From: Megamerina dolium
Lineage: Eukaryota > Arthropoda > Insecta > Diptera > Megamerinidae
DNA length: 64,000 bases
Reading direction: 5' to 3'
Assembly (NCBI GenBank): GCA_963854835.1
Contig: OY978527.1
Coordinates: 23,519,057-23,583,056, forward strand
A model generated the notes under the pieces. The model worked only from the letters and a program-made list of their open reading frames with translations, did no database searches and was not told the origin of the DNA. A program made the translations under genes and the position numbers. Of this stretch, positions 1 to 9,664 are shown in pieces. Numbering within the stretch: the first letter of the stretch is position 1; each line of letters opens with the position of its first letter.

Positions 1-377
1 ACTTATATGTTTCTACTGTAGAGTAGAGTAGTGTAGTAATAAAACCAACAATATAAACCAAATTGAAGATCTCTTCGAATAATGAGAAGAACATAAGCGG
101 GAAATAAAAAAATAAAAACAAAATAGATCAACCAAAAGTGCGTTTTGCCCTCGGCAAAACAATATCTATTGTATCACAATATATTATGTTGTTATAAAAT
201 TACATTATTGAAACCAAAAATTAAGAAATCAACAATAATTGTGCTGCAACAATGTATGAAATATTTCTTGTTGATTTTATCGGGATATGACGGGATATAT
301 GTACAAACGATCAACAATTGTATATACAAATGTACCTCGATGGGCAAGATTGTCTCAACAGACGTTGCGAGCCTTAG
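1..377 (-). other. 5' leader of a BEL family-B element
   Basis: AT-rich, with no credible ORF; the 98-codon frame at 145-441 runs through the primer site into the LTR and has no family signature. It lies just inside the primer-binding site at 378-393, so for a minus-strand element it is the untranslated leader, and gag would lie off the window to the left. About 80 bases around 85-165 match the leader of the family-B element at 29020-29110, which ties the two together. Confidence is moderate because gag itself is not visible here. Confidence 0.55.
142..160 (-). promoter_or_regulatory. Conserved leader hairpin (8-bp stem, 3-nt loop)
   Basis: GTTTTGCC and GGCAAAAC pair perfectly around a CTC loop. 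The same stem recurs at 29085-29103 with loop ATC, in the leader of another family-B copy. Preservation of stem and flanks within a leader suggests an RNA structure such as a dimerisation or packaging signal. That role is inference. Confidence 0.45.
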
Positions 378-393
378 CCGGCTCGAAGGACCA
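378..393 (-). other. Primer-binding site, tRNA-Tyr type
   Basis: The plus strand reads CCGGCTCGAAGGACCA, the 3' end of eukaryotic tRNA-Tyr including CCA, so the minus strand is a tRNA-Tyr primer-binding site. It is one base from the LTR that begins at 395. The same primer type is used by BEL element D at 45633-45651. Confidence 0.75.
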
Positions 394-394
394 A

Positions 395-854
395 TGATTC
401 AAAGGGGAGCGAGTGAATGCCGGTGGGTTCGCTCAATGTAGTGCACTTTCCTCAAAGTGTATTGTTACACAAAACACTTCTTTTCACACTTTCTTATAAG
501 CAATGTTTTGAATTTATTATATATTTAATTATTAAATGTATATTATATACTTAATAAACGGGAGGGAAAAAGGGTCGCGCACTGCTCAGGCAATCAGTTT
601 TCGTTTTGTTTATTTTTAATTTTTTATAATTTAATGTTTTGTTTAGAAAGATCACGCACTGCTTTAATACGGAATTGATCAACAATAATGAAAGTAAATA
701 AATTGGAAAGAGATGAGAAAAGGTAAGCAGAATAGTTGAAGAGAACTGGAGAGAGAGAGAGGTAGAGAGAATGAGATTGAGAAAATGAGATCTCGATACT
801 AGCGTTGATAACTTTATTCGGGCAGTGCACGACACACGTCTGCTGGCGTAGACA
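395..854 (-). repeat. 5' LTR of a BEL family-B element
   Basis: About 460 bp, bounded by TG at 395 and CA at 853-854. It matches the split LTR at 21352-21553 plus 24968-25292 (shared blocks: the 'ggtgggtt..ctcaatg' region, the 'gggtcgcgcactgctc' region, and the 'ggcagtg..gcgtagaca' end) and the LTR start at 63914. With the primer site on its left, the element runs leftward out of the window. BEL element A begins three bases beyond its right end. Confidence 0.75.
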
Positions 855-857
855 TAT

Positions 858-1506
858 TGTTACGTCTAGCGATGCAAACACAAGCGATTCGCCTGGAATG
901 CTCTAGACTTCGTAACTATGCCAAAAAGTAAACACAGGCACTTGAACCTGGATTACTTATGGCAACAAAAAAAAAGAGAATGCAAACACAGGTACTTGAA
1001 CCTGGATTGCGTGTGTGATTAAAAACAACTAGACGAACTAATTATTCGTGATCAATTGAACATCGTCTTGTAGTCGATTTCTCTATTTATTACAAAATAT
1101 TGCCTATACATATATTGATTTAACATAAAAAATTACAATTAATGCAAATATGTGTTAATATGCATTTTTACATAATTTGCCTTGTATATTGCATATACAT
1201 ATAATTGACTTAAAATATAACAAAATACAATTAATGCCTTGACAGCATATTTAGGCAAAGCATATTGACCATTATACGTAACAACAGCAAACGCTGTTGT
1301 TTTTTAGTTCATTAGCGTTCATATAATGATGACACTGCATTTATGATTTTATAAACTGTATATAGAGTTTACTTGCGGTCATATGCTGTCAAGGTTACAA
1401 ATATGCAATACAATATAATGATTGTGCAATATGATAAACTTTTTATATACACATATATATATTTCATAATTTCTTACAGACTAAATATATGTTTAAGAAT
1501 TAAACA
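858..1506 (-). repeat. 3' LTR of BEL A
   Basis: Begins TGTTACGTC and ends TTAAACA; same length as 7282-7930. Differences seen: t/c in the second 'cacaggYacttg' copy near 990 and t/a near 1070. It contains two direct copies of an 'aaacacaggYacttgaacc' block and a short inverted repeat (AACAACAGC/GCTGTTGTT near 1281-1302). To its right on the plus strand is 'ttctgcccccgcg', which on the minus strand is the purine-rich plus-strand primer tract. The same tract-LTR junction appears in family B at 25293. Confidence 0.92.
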
Positions 1507-1546
1507 TTCTGCCCCCGCGTTGAACAATTGTTCAACTAGACTCAAT

Positions 1547-1760
1547 TTAACATACGTTCTCAACCGTTTGTTGCCGTGGGCGTGGTTGAGGAGCAGTCGT
1601 TCCTGAACTGGCTGGTGCACTTGATGGTTTGACGCTGCGTATTTTCCAAATTAGACCGACAATCAATAATATGGTTGATAGCAAGAGTGCGGCGTAGCTG
1701 ACTGCCTGATGATGGTAGTTTGGAGATGTAATCTCCTTCAGCTGAACTAGTTTGGTTTTC
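1547..1760 (-). pseudogene. Membrane-anchor C-terminus, env-like remnant of BEL A
   Basis: On the minus strand one frame runs to a TAA at 1549-1547 and encodes a hydrophobic stretch of about 20 residues (YAALLLSTILLIVGLIWKIR) followed by a basic, proline-rich tail. This is the usual shape of a type I membrane-protein C-terminus. Some BEL/Pao elements (for example roo-like ones) carry an env-type third ORF between integrase and the 3' LTR, so the position fits. Everything upstream is frameshifted and most of the ectodomain is absent. The assignment rests on position and hydrophobicity only. Confidence 0.45.
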
Positions 1761-1761
1761 G

Positions 1762-2235
1762 CTAATGCGTCTTAATTCCTTGATGCATGGATGTACGTCT
1801 TTTCTTTGTTGGAACATCATCTTCCTTATTGTACACTGTAGCTTTTGTTTGCTCAGATGTGTCACTAGGCAATCGTGCTGACCCGTGACTGAACTTATAC
1901 TTTGGTATGTCGAAATCATGTTTCTTGTGTAATGTTTCGACATTTTGGACTTTGTTTAAAGGAATGCTGAAGATGAGAGAAGTCTGGGACTGCCTTTCAC
2001 TCTCGATGTCCTCATCATCTGTTTCGATTGGTCCACAGAAGTCAACGCCAGAATTGACGAATGGTCTTGCTGGCGTAACTCTTGTTGACGGGAGGTTGCC
2101 CATTATTTGACCCAATAGTTTTGGCCTGGCTAGGTACATCTCACACAATTTTGAACAATTGAGCGTGCCATGGATTTTCCTTTTATTGGCCAAAATTTCT
2201 GTCTTGTGTAAGCTAATAAAGCTTGGGCTCCGCAA
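1762..2235 (-). pseudogene. Integrase N-terminal fragment fused to downstream remnant (BEL A)
   Basis: The frame includes the BEL integrase linker (LGQIMGNLPSTRVTPARPF) and the first catalytic region (NSGVDFCGPI), where the first Asp of the D,D35E triad sits. About nine residues later it changes to unrelated, polar, low-complexity protein that ends at 1762. The remaining catalytic Asp and Glu are missing. I read this as one internal deletion joining the integrase core start to the env-like region. The zinc-binding part upstream is frameshifted against the pol ORF that ends at 2265. Confidence 0.7.
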
Positions 2236-2264
2236 TGATAGTTTTGTTTATGGATCATCTGCAT

Positions 2265-5200
2265 CTATAACTTGGTGATGGGGTCATTGTACGGAATTAG
2301 CATTGGGTGTTTGGCATCGTATGTAAGCTCGGAAGATTGTAATCGTCCTCCAACTCTAATAATGTCATTCGTGTCCAAAAATGGGGAAAGGTTGCCGATA
2401 GAGCTGTTTTTACTAACGCAATTGTGTTTCTTGAGGTGTTTGAGATCTTCCTCAAAGTCTGACTGCTGCATTGTTCGAATAATTACGATAAGAGAGTTTT
2501 CTAATTCGTCTACCGTTAAGGTACTCTCTGACTGGGTCGTAACTCTTCTGGCATTGTTGGTGAATCTAAATATGTAACTTGTGATTCGTTGCAACGTTTT
2601 AAATGAGCCATTATGTCGAATGTTGTAAATTACGCTTCCTTTGTCATGTTCAGTGGTTGTTACGGGAGTTGATGTCGCCTTATGTTCCATGATGAAGTTG
2701 TCTTTGCGTATTGACAATGACTTCGAATATGGCTGTGGCCAAGAGTCTTCTTGACCATGCAGAAATAGTGGACCGTAAAACCATAAGTTACAGGCTGCTA
2801 GCCTTTTTGGTGATAATCCTCGTGATAACACATCAGCAGGGTTATGTTGTGAGCTTACATGACGCCACTGTCCTGCGATGGATTTCTCCTGGATGACAGA
2901 TACACGATTTGCTACAAAAGTTTGAAACGATGATGAAGGTGAATTTATCCACGCCAACACGATCTGTGAGTCAGTCCAGAAGTACGTAGCTGCATCTAAT
3001 TTTAGGTCTGTTTTGACCGTTGCGGTTAGTTGGGCACCTAATACTGAGGCACAGAGTTCAAGACGAGGAAGAGTTTGTCGCTTTAACGGTGCTACTCGTG
3101 ACTTTGCACACAACAGTCTTACAATTACTCGTCCGTCATTTAGTACTGATCTGATGTAAACCGAAGCACCATATGCCTTTTCTGAAGCATCAGAGATCGT
3201 GTGAAGTTGAATTGACTTCGGGATATCTCCTTTGAAAATGTGCCGCGAAAATTTCAGATCATCCAATTCATTTAGGCTGCTGCGGAATTGTACCCATCTT
3301 GTGTGTAGTTCAGTTGGTAAGGCGTCATCCCAACTGATTTTTAATTGCCAAAGTTCTTGGACAAAGATCTTGGCTGTAACTATGACTGGTGCAACAATTC
3401 CTAAAGGGTCGAAGAGTCTGGCTAAGTCTGAAGTGATAGATCGTTTTGTGACTACCTTTATTGAATCTAATTTCACTTTAAAACAAAAGTTGTCAGATTT
3501 CGGCAGCCATAACAATCCTAATGTTTTAATTGAATCGTTGTTGGTATTGGTGAAGTCTAAGTTTACTTCTTGGTCGTCTCGAGGAATGTTCTGTAGTAGT
3601 TGTGGATGATTGGCACACCATTTGCGTAAATTAAAACCATGCTTTTTTAGAATGTGTATGAGTTGCTGTTGTGCTGTGATGGCTGTTACCAAACTGTCAG
3701 AACCTCCTAGTCCATCATCAACGTAGAAGTTGTGCTGCAGAATTTGAGCTCCTAATGGAAAATCATTAGCATTTTCTACTGCGATACGTTGTCGGCATTT
3801 TGTTGCGAGATATGGTGCTGCTCGTGTCCCATAGGTAAACGTGTTGAGTTGGTAATAGCCTATAGGTGCTGTTGGACGATTTCTCCACATGATAATTTGA
3901 TACCGCTGATCTTCTGGATGAATAAGAATTTGACGGTACATTTTCTCAATGTCAGTTGTAAAAACAAAGCGTGGCAAACGAAAACGAAGGAGTATGGAGA
4001 ATAATTCACCTTGAATTGTTGGACCTATGTACATCAAATCATTCAATGGATAACCAGACGTAGTTTTGGCCGAGGCGTCAAATACCACTCGAAGTTTGGT
4101 CGTAGTGCTGTCTGGTTTAAGAACACAATGATGAGGAATGAAATAACTAGGAGCCAATACGGAATCGAGATTTACTTCTTCCATGTGTCCCAAGCGCTCG
4201 TATTCTTCCATAAATTGGACATATTGCTTCCGCACTGTGTCATTTTTGAGTAGCCGCCGTTCCAGACTTAAAAATCTGTTGTAGGCTAATTCTCGAGATG
4301 ATCCCAAGGCTGATGTGTCTTCCAGGAATGGTAGTTTGACGACAAAACGACCTTCGTCATTGGTGCAAGCATTCTGAGCGAAATGCGCCTCGCAACGGAG
4401 TTCTGCTGGTGATAGTCCCATTTTCTTTGGTTCTACTTCATCCATTCTCCATAGCCGTTCTACTACCTCGTCCAGTGCGACATCAGTATCACTGATATTT
4501 GCTTGATTCCCAAAAACAGCACAAGTCTGTGTCTCTGATGATTCGGAGTTGTTTCCAATCTTTCCACTTAGGATCCAACCAAGTTTTGTATTTTGCAGGA
4601 CTGGGAGATCAGTAGAGAGGATGATTTGTCCAGTAGCCATTAGATTGCAATAGAATTCGGCACCAAGCAGAATATCGACCTTCCCTTGTTGATAAAATTC
4701 TGGATCTGCTAATTGAATGTTGGTAGGGATTGACCAGGTAGAGATATCAAGATTGTGGCTTGGCTGGGCGGGAACGATGGTTGGAAGTACAAAGGCTTCT
4801 AAGTGAGCTGAGAAGATGTTGTCCAAAGATTGTAATTTGACATTCACCCGTTGAGTAGACCTTTTTTTAGCCTTTCCGATGCTGCTTTCAATGCACAGTG
4901 AGGCGTCACTTGGGAGTATAGACAATCTTTTGATGAGGCGTTCTGAGACAATATTTATTTGTGAACCGGAGTCTAGTATTGCTCTGAATTCACCTGATCT
5001 TCCGTTAGCTGCCGTAACTATTATCTTTGCTGTTGCTAATAAAACGTATCCTTTGTCTGCTGGCACGGTGTTGGCCGATGCTGATGTTACTCCTATTTTT
5101 GATTCAGATGTTCTTAACGCTGTGTTGGGTGCCGTTGATTGGTTTGATTTTGGAGCGTCGACTCTGCTGTCTAAGTGTACTACTGAGTTGTGCTTCTTGT

Positions 5201-5477
5201 TGCACTTAGTGCATGACCTTGAGACGCAGGTTTTTGCTGTATGATTCTGCCTAAAACAATTGACACATAGTTTATTTTTTTGTACCCAATTCAATCTTTC
5301 TGATGTGGATAATTGCAGAAATTTCTTGCAGAAATATAGCGGATGAGAGCTGATGCTGCAGAATTTGCATGCATTGTTGATCTTCTGCGTAGTTGCAGCT
5401 GTGGTGAAGGCTCTTTGTGTTTTTTCCTTGTGCCCGATAGCTTCCATTGATTGGAATTGAGCTTCGAGGAAGGTCAA
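2265..5477 (-). CDS. pol: BEL/Pao pol: zinc knuckles, protease, RT, RNase H
   Basis: A 1070-residue open frame. Domains in order: two zinc-finger-like clusters (from CKFC near residue 37, then CVNC and CTKC to about 100); an aspartic protease with AILDSGSQ near 165; a BEL-type reverse transcriptase with FTTDIEKMYRQI and an intact YVDD in NFYVDDGLGG near 600; RNase H with SDASEKAYGASV near 750 and the BEL signature HNPADVLSRG; and the pre-integrase linker ending near DIIRVGGRLQ. The product would process Gag-Pol and copy the element RNA in a cytoplasmic particle. It stops before integrase. The recorded start lies at the gag overlap, so the native protein was probably a continuous Gag-Pol. This is the best-preserved gene of the element. 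Confidence 0.9.
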   Translation of the reverse strand: MTFLEAQFQSMEAIGHKEKTQRAFTTAATTQKINNACKFCSISSHPLYFCKKFLQLSTSERLNWVQKNKLCVNCFRQNHTAKTCVSRSCTKCNKKHNSVVHLDSRVDAPKSNQSTAPNTALRTSESKIGVTSASANTVPADKGYVLLATAKIIVTAANGRSGEFRAILDSGSQINIVSERLIKRLSILPSDASLCIESSIGKAKKRSTQRVNVKLQSLDNIFSAHLEAFVLPTIVPAQPSHNLDISTWSIPTNIQLADPEFYQQGKVDILLGAEFYCNLMATGQIILSTDLPVLQNTKLGWILSGKIGNNSESSETQTCAVFGNQANISDTDVALDEVVERLWRMDEVEPKKMGLSPAELRCEAHFAQNACTNDEGRFVVKLPFLEDTSALGSSRELAYNRFLSLERRLLKNDTVRKQYVQFMEEYERLGHMEEVNLDSVLAPSYFIPHHCVLKPDSTTTKLRVVFDASAKTTSGYPLNDLMYIGPTIQGELFSILLRFRLPRFVFTTDIEKMYRQILIHPEDQRYQIIMWRNRPTAPIGYYQLNTFTYGTRAAPYLATKCRQRIAVENANDFPLGAQILQHNFYVDDGLGGSDSLVTAITAQQQLIHILKKHGFNLRKWCANHPQLLQNIPRDDQEVNLDFTNTNNDSIKTLGLLWLPKSDNFCFKVKLDSIKVVTKRSITSDLARLFDPLGIVAPVIVTAKIFVQELWQLKISWDDALPTELHTRWVQFRSSLNELDDLKFSRHIFKGDIPKSIQLHTISDASEKAYGASVYIRSVLNDGRVIVRLLCAKSRVAPLKRQTLPRLELCASVLGAQLTATVKTDLKLDAATYFWTDSQIVLAWINSPSSSFQTFVANRVSVIQEKSIAGQWRHVSSQHNPADVLSRGLSPKRLAACNLWFYGPLFLHGQEDSWPQPYSKSLSIRKDNFIMEHKATSTPVTTTEHDKGSVIYNIRHNGSFKTLQRITSYIFRFTNNARRVTTQSESTLTVDELENSLIVIIRTMQQSDFEEDLKHLKKHNCVSKNSSIGNLSPFLDTNDIIRVGGRLQSSELTYDAKHPMLIPYNDPITKL

Positions 5478-6646
5478 AAAGTGTTTGATGCACTGGGGTT
5501 AATTGGATTTGAAAGTGATCTTTCATACAAAATGTGGATGCCTCGATCCAACTTTTTGACCAATATGTGTAGCAGCATGGGATCCCAAGAAGTTGTGTCG
5601 ATTCCAAGATTGTTTAATGCGTGTAAGCATTCCTTTGTTGTGTCATGCAGCTGTTTAATACCTGCAGCTGATGACGAAGCACCTGGTTGGTCTAGTAGCT
5701 GTTGTATTAATGAAGCTACTAGAATCCGTTGGTTGTTGTATCTTTCTTGCAACAGGTCCCAAGCAGTAGTGTAATTTTCACCTGTGGCTGAAAGATGGCT
5801 GATCAATTTTTCAGCTTCCCCTCCTACATTAGATTTGAGATACCAAATCTTTTGTATAGCAGGAAGTTGTTGATTGTCTACTAATTGTGAGAACAAATCA
5901 AAAAATGTTCGCCACTTTAAGTAGTCTCCATTGAATTTTGGAATAGCAATCTTAGGCAATGGGAGATTGCTATTCTGAGTAGATCCGATGTTTTGTGATA
6001 CATTATTGGACGTCAGAGCAAAATTGTTGATGACCATCTCTTCAAGATTCTTGTAAGAGTCCATGTCGTACCCATCTTTCAATGGATCTTGAACCGATTC
6101 CCATATTGAGAAGTGCAGATCTTGAATCTGCCCCCAAAGTGTTTCCTTTAGCTTGATATTGCCACCGGTCGGATCTTGAATGAGCAATCGTTTGAGAGAT
6201 TGCATCATTACCATTTGTCTTCTAATCGAAGGACTTGTTGAAGGTATAGATGTTGTTGTGTCGCTGTTATGTGCAACAGTTGTCCTGATTGACACAGTGG
6301 GCTTTTCAGCTGCTGGCTTACTTGAAGTTTCCAATATGGCTGATTCGAATATTTCTCGGTACTTAATTGTGAGTTCCGAAATTTTTTCGTAATACCCCTC
6401 GGTGAAGTATACGTGGTCCATTGGAATGTTCTCGAGACACCGTATACTGTTATCAGTGGTTTCGAAATCCGACCATGCCTTGTCTAATCTTCTGAGCCGT
6501 TCTTCATAATACTCAATGGACTTCCTGGAAGCCTAGTCCTTTTTGACGTTGCGGATAATGCTCTCTATTAATTCACCAGTTGTGCGTTGACCTTCTGTCA
6601 AGCGGTGAAATACAGTCATATCCGAGTCCTTTTTGGAAGTTGCCAT
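5474..6646 (-). pseudogene. gag: BEL/Pao gag (one stop codon, frame change into pol)
   Basis: The minus-strand ATG at 6646 opens a frame that continues in phase to 5474 except for a TAG at 6535-6533 (codon 38). Downstream of that stop, 315 residues stay open from 6421. The core has the BEL Gag pattern LPKIAIPKFNGDYLKWRTFF followed by the EAEKLISHL..NYTTAWDLLQERY segment (Pao-type gag, DUF1759-like). It overlaps pol by four bases (ATGA-type) with a change of frame at a run of five T. That could be a one-base indel or, less likely, a slippage site, since BEL elements usually make one fused Gag-Pol. Confidence 0.82.
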
Positions 6647-6849
6647 TTTTTGAGATGTATCGCTCACTTGTGTTAGTATTGGTAGTTGGAGGTTAAGGAT
6701 TGCTGTTACCCTTATTTCTGGATATCCAGTAGATGTGTGTCACCTATTGGATTGTAGTAAAAATGTGCCTTGGGGCTTCTGTTGATTACCGGCTGATGCC
6801 GACTTTGATGTCGTCTGCTGGTTACCGGTCGATGAATGTGTTGAATGAC

Positions 6850-7232
6850 TGTTGGTGCTAGCCTTGTGCTACATCCGATTCCAGACTTGATACTTAGCTT
6901 TAGGTAGCTTTGTTGGTGCCTGTTGGTACTAGCCTTGAGCTAGATCCGATTCCAGACTTGATACTTAGCTTTAGGTAGCCTTGTTGGTGCCTGTTGGTAC
7001 TAGCCTTGTGCTAGATCCGATTCCAGACTTGATACTTAGCTTTAGGTAGCCTTGTTGGTGCCTGTTGGTGCTAGCCTTGTGCTAGTTCCGATTCCAGACT
7101 TGATACTTAGCTTTAGGTAGCTTTGTTGATGCCTGTTGGTACTAGCCTTGTGCTAGATCCGATTCCAGACTTGATACTTAGCTTTAGGTAGCCTTGTTGG
7201 TGCCTGTTGGTACTAGCCTTGTGCTAGGATTC
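6850..7232 (-). repeat. 71-bp tandem repeat in the BEL A leader, about 5.4 copies
   Basis: The landmark 'ccgattccagacttgatact' recurs at about 6875, 6946, 7017, 7088 and 7159, exactly 71 bases apart, with a partial sixth unit ending near 7232. Units differ at a few positions (ggtgcta/ggtacta, gagct/gtgct). The array fills the untranslated leader between the primer site and gag. Leader repeats in LTR elements can hold protein-binding or insulator sites, gypsy being the known case. No such function can be read here. Confidence 0.9.
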
Positions 7233-7260
7233 TATTGATCTTGTTTTCTAGTTGTTTTTA

Positions 7261-7278
7261 ATCACGTCGGGGTCACCA
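7261..7278 (-). other. Primer-binding site, tRNA-Trp type (BEL A)
   Basis: The plus strand reads ATCACGTCGGGGTCACCA, the 3' end of tRNA-Trp with CCA. The minus strand is therefore an 18-nt tRNA-Trp primer-binding site, the same primer used by avian leukosis/sarcoma viruses. It is three bases (AAA) from the LTR that starts at 7282. Confidence 0.85.
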
Positions 7279-7281
7279 AAA

Positions 7282-8039
<758 letters not shown>

Positions 8040-8068
8040 TTATGTGACCATAACAACCGAATATCGAT

Positions 8069-8593
8069 TTATGCCGAATATAATATGCTTCGCCAGCCAT
8101 CTCTGTTCTTCGCTAGCTGGCGCCAGTTAGAAATTCCAAGCGCCGTCAGGTTCTCCAGTACTTTGTCTTTCCACCGGAGGTTAGGTCTTCCTCTTTTGCG
8201 TCGTCCTCCAGCGGGCTCCGAATATAACACCTTCTTAGCTGGAGCGTGTTCTTCCATTCGCTCGACATGACCTAGCCAGCGCAGCCGCTGCATTTTGATG
8301 CGCTTTACTATGTCAATATCGGCATACAGCTCGTACAGCTCATGGTTGTACCTTATTCGGTACTCGCCACAAATGCAAATAGGTCCAAAGAGCTTGCGTA
8401 GGACTTTTCTCTCGAAAACTCCAAGCATTCGCTCATCCGAGGTGGAAATTGTCCAGGCTTCAGCGCCATATGTTAGGACAGGCATGATAAGAGACTTGTA
8501 GAGTATAGTTTTCGTTCTTCGAGAGAGAGCTCGATTTCTCAATTGCTTACTTAGCCCAAAGTAGCACCTGTTTGCAAGAGTGATCCTTCGCAT
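8069..8593 (-). pseudogene. RTE LINE 1 C-terminal domain
   Basis: 174 residues covering the RT thumb and the distinctive tail. LTYGAEAWTI, then RLRWLGHVERMEEHAPAKKV and GGRRKRGRPNLRWKDKV are standard in RTE-like polyproteins (often mislabelled craniofacial development protein 2 in insect annotations). It overlaps the RT fragment by 43 bases in another frame, indicating a frameshift around 8551-8593. The C-terminal stop is near 8069. Confidence 0.82.
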
Positions 8594-9222
8594 ATCTCCA
8601 GGCTGACGTCATTACCGCTGTTAATGCTGATTCCAAGATCCACAGAGTATCTTACTACTTCAAAAGCGTAGTGGTCAACAGAGACGCGATGTCCAAGACA
8701 CCGGGACTCTTTGTTTGTTGACACTAGATACTTCGTCTTGCCCTCGTCCACCGTAAGACCCATCCGACGCGACTCTCTTTCTAACTCTGAGAATGCCGCA
8801 CTGACTGCTCGCGTTTTCATGCCGATTATGTCAATATCGTCGGCATACGCTAACTGCATGACACTTTTGTTGAAGATAGTGCCATTATGTCGTAAATCAG
8901 CAGCTCGTATTATTTTCTCCATAATAAGATTGAAGAAGTCGCACGATAACGAATCACCTTGTCTGAAACCCCGTTCGGTATTAAACGGTGCAGAGAGGTC
9001 CTTCCCATTTTTCACTGCACAACAGAAGTTATGCAGTGTCATTCTACAAAGTCGGCTGAGCTTTGCAGGAATACCGAACTCAGACTTTGCTGCGTAGAGG
9101 TAATCCCTTACAGGACTGTCGAAAGCGGCTTTATAATCAGGTCTTCTCCAGGATTTGGCGCAGTGTGAAAATTTGGTCCATGGTGGACTTACCAGGTCTG
9201 AAGTCACACTGATAAGGTACAA
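8551..9222 (-). pseudogene. RTE LINE 1 reverse transcriptase core
   Basis: 223 residues including FNTERGFRQGDSLSCDFFN (RT block with RQGD) and the catalytic block QLAYADDIDIIG with an intact YADD. It would perform target-primed reverse transcription in the nucleus if joined to the endonuclease. The upstream link to 9405-9662 is broken by frame changes and missing sequence near 9222-9405, where the 'LIPVYKGKGD..NYRG' type blocks should be. Confidence 0.82.
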
Positions 9223-9404
9223 TCAGGTTGCTGAGTTTAGGCTTCAACCTTTCACACAATACGCTCGATAGGACTTTGTATGCGATACTCAGGAGACTTA
9301 TTCTACGGTAGTTGAGCAGATTGTGGGGTCTCCTTTATTCTGTACGGGACAGAGAACACTGAGCCTCCAATCCTCAGGCATGCTTTCATCCGACCATATT
9401 CTGC

Positions 9405-9662
9405 TTATGAGCTGGTGCATGCATCAACACCATCATCTGTAATCGGGGTTATCGGGCAATCCTCTCCACTGGCGGAATTGTTCGTAGCATCGCCATTCAG
9501 TAACGCGGAGAAGTGTTCCCTCCATAGGCTCAGTGCACTCTGGACATCTGTAACCAGATTCCCATTTCCACCACGACAAGAAGAGGCTCCGGGATTTAAA
9601 CCACCACTCAGGCGCTTGATCTTCTCGAAGAATTTTCGAGTTTCATTCTTGTCGGTACACAT
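9405..9662 (-). pseudogene. RTE LINE 1 linker between endonuclease and RT
   Basis: 85 residues with ETRKFFEKIKRLSGGLNPGASS and LSLWREHFSALLNGD, the segment normally joining the endonuclease to the RT in RTE elements. It is in a different frame from the endonuclease ORF that ends at 9665, so a small indel near 9662 splits the polyprotein. No catalytic residues are expected here. Confidence 0.72.
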
Positions 9663-9664
9663 CT

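Noticed and set aside
1373..1606. 77-residue ORF repeated at 7797
   Set aside because: It is LTR sequence of BEL A; the second frame runs into (TA)n.
6850..7232. CRISPR-like array
   Set aside because: Units are contiguous 71-bp tandem repeats without unique spacers, in a eukaryotic retroelement leader.
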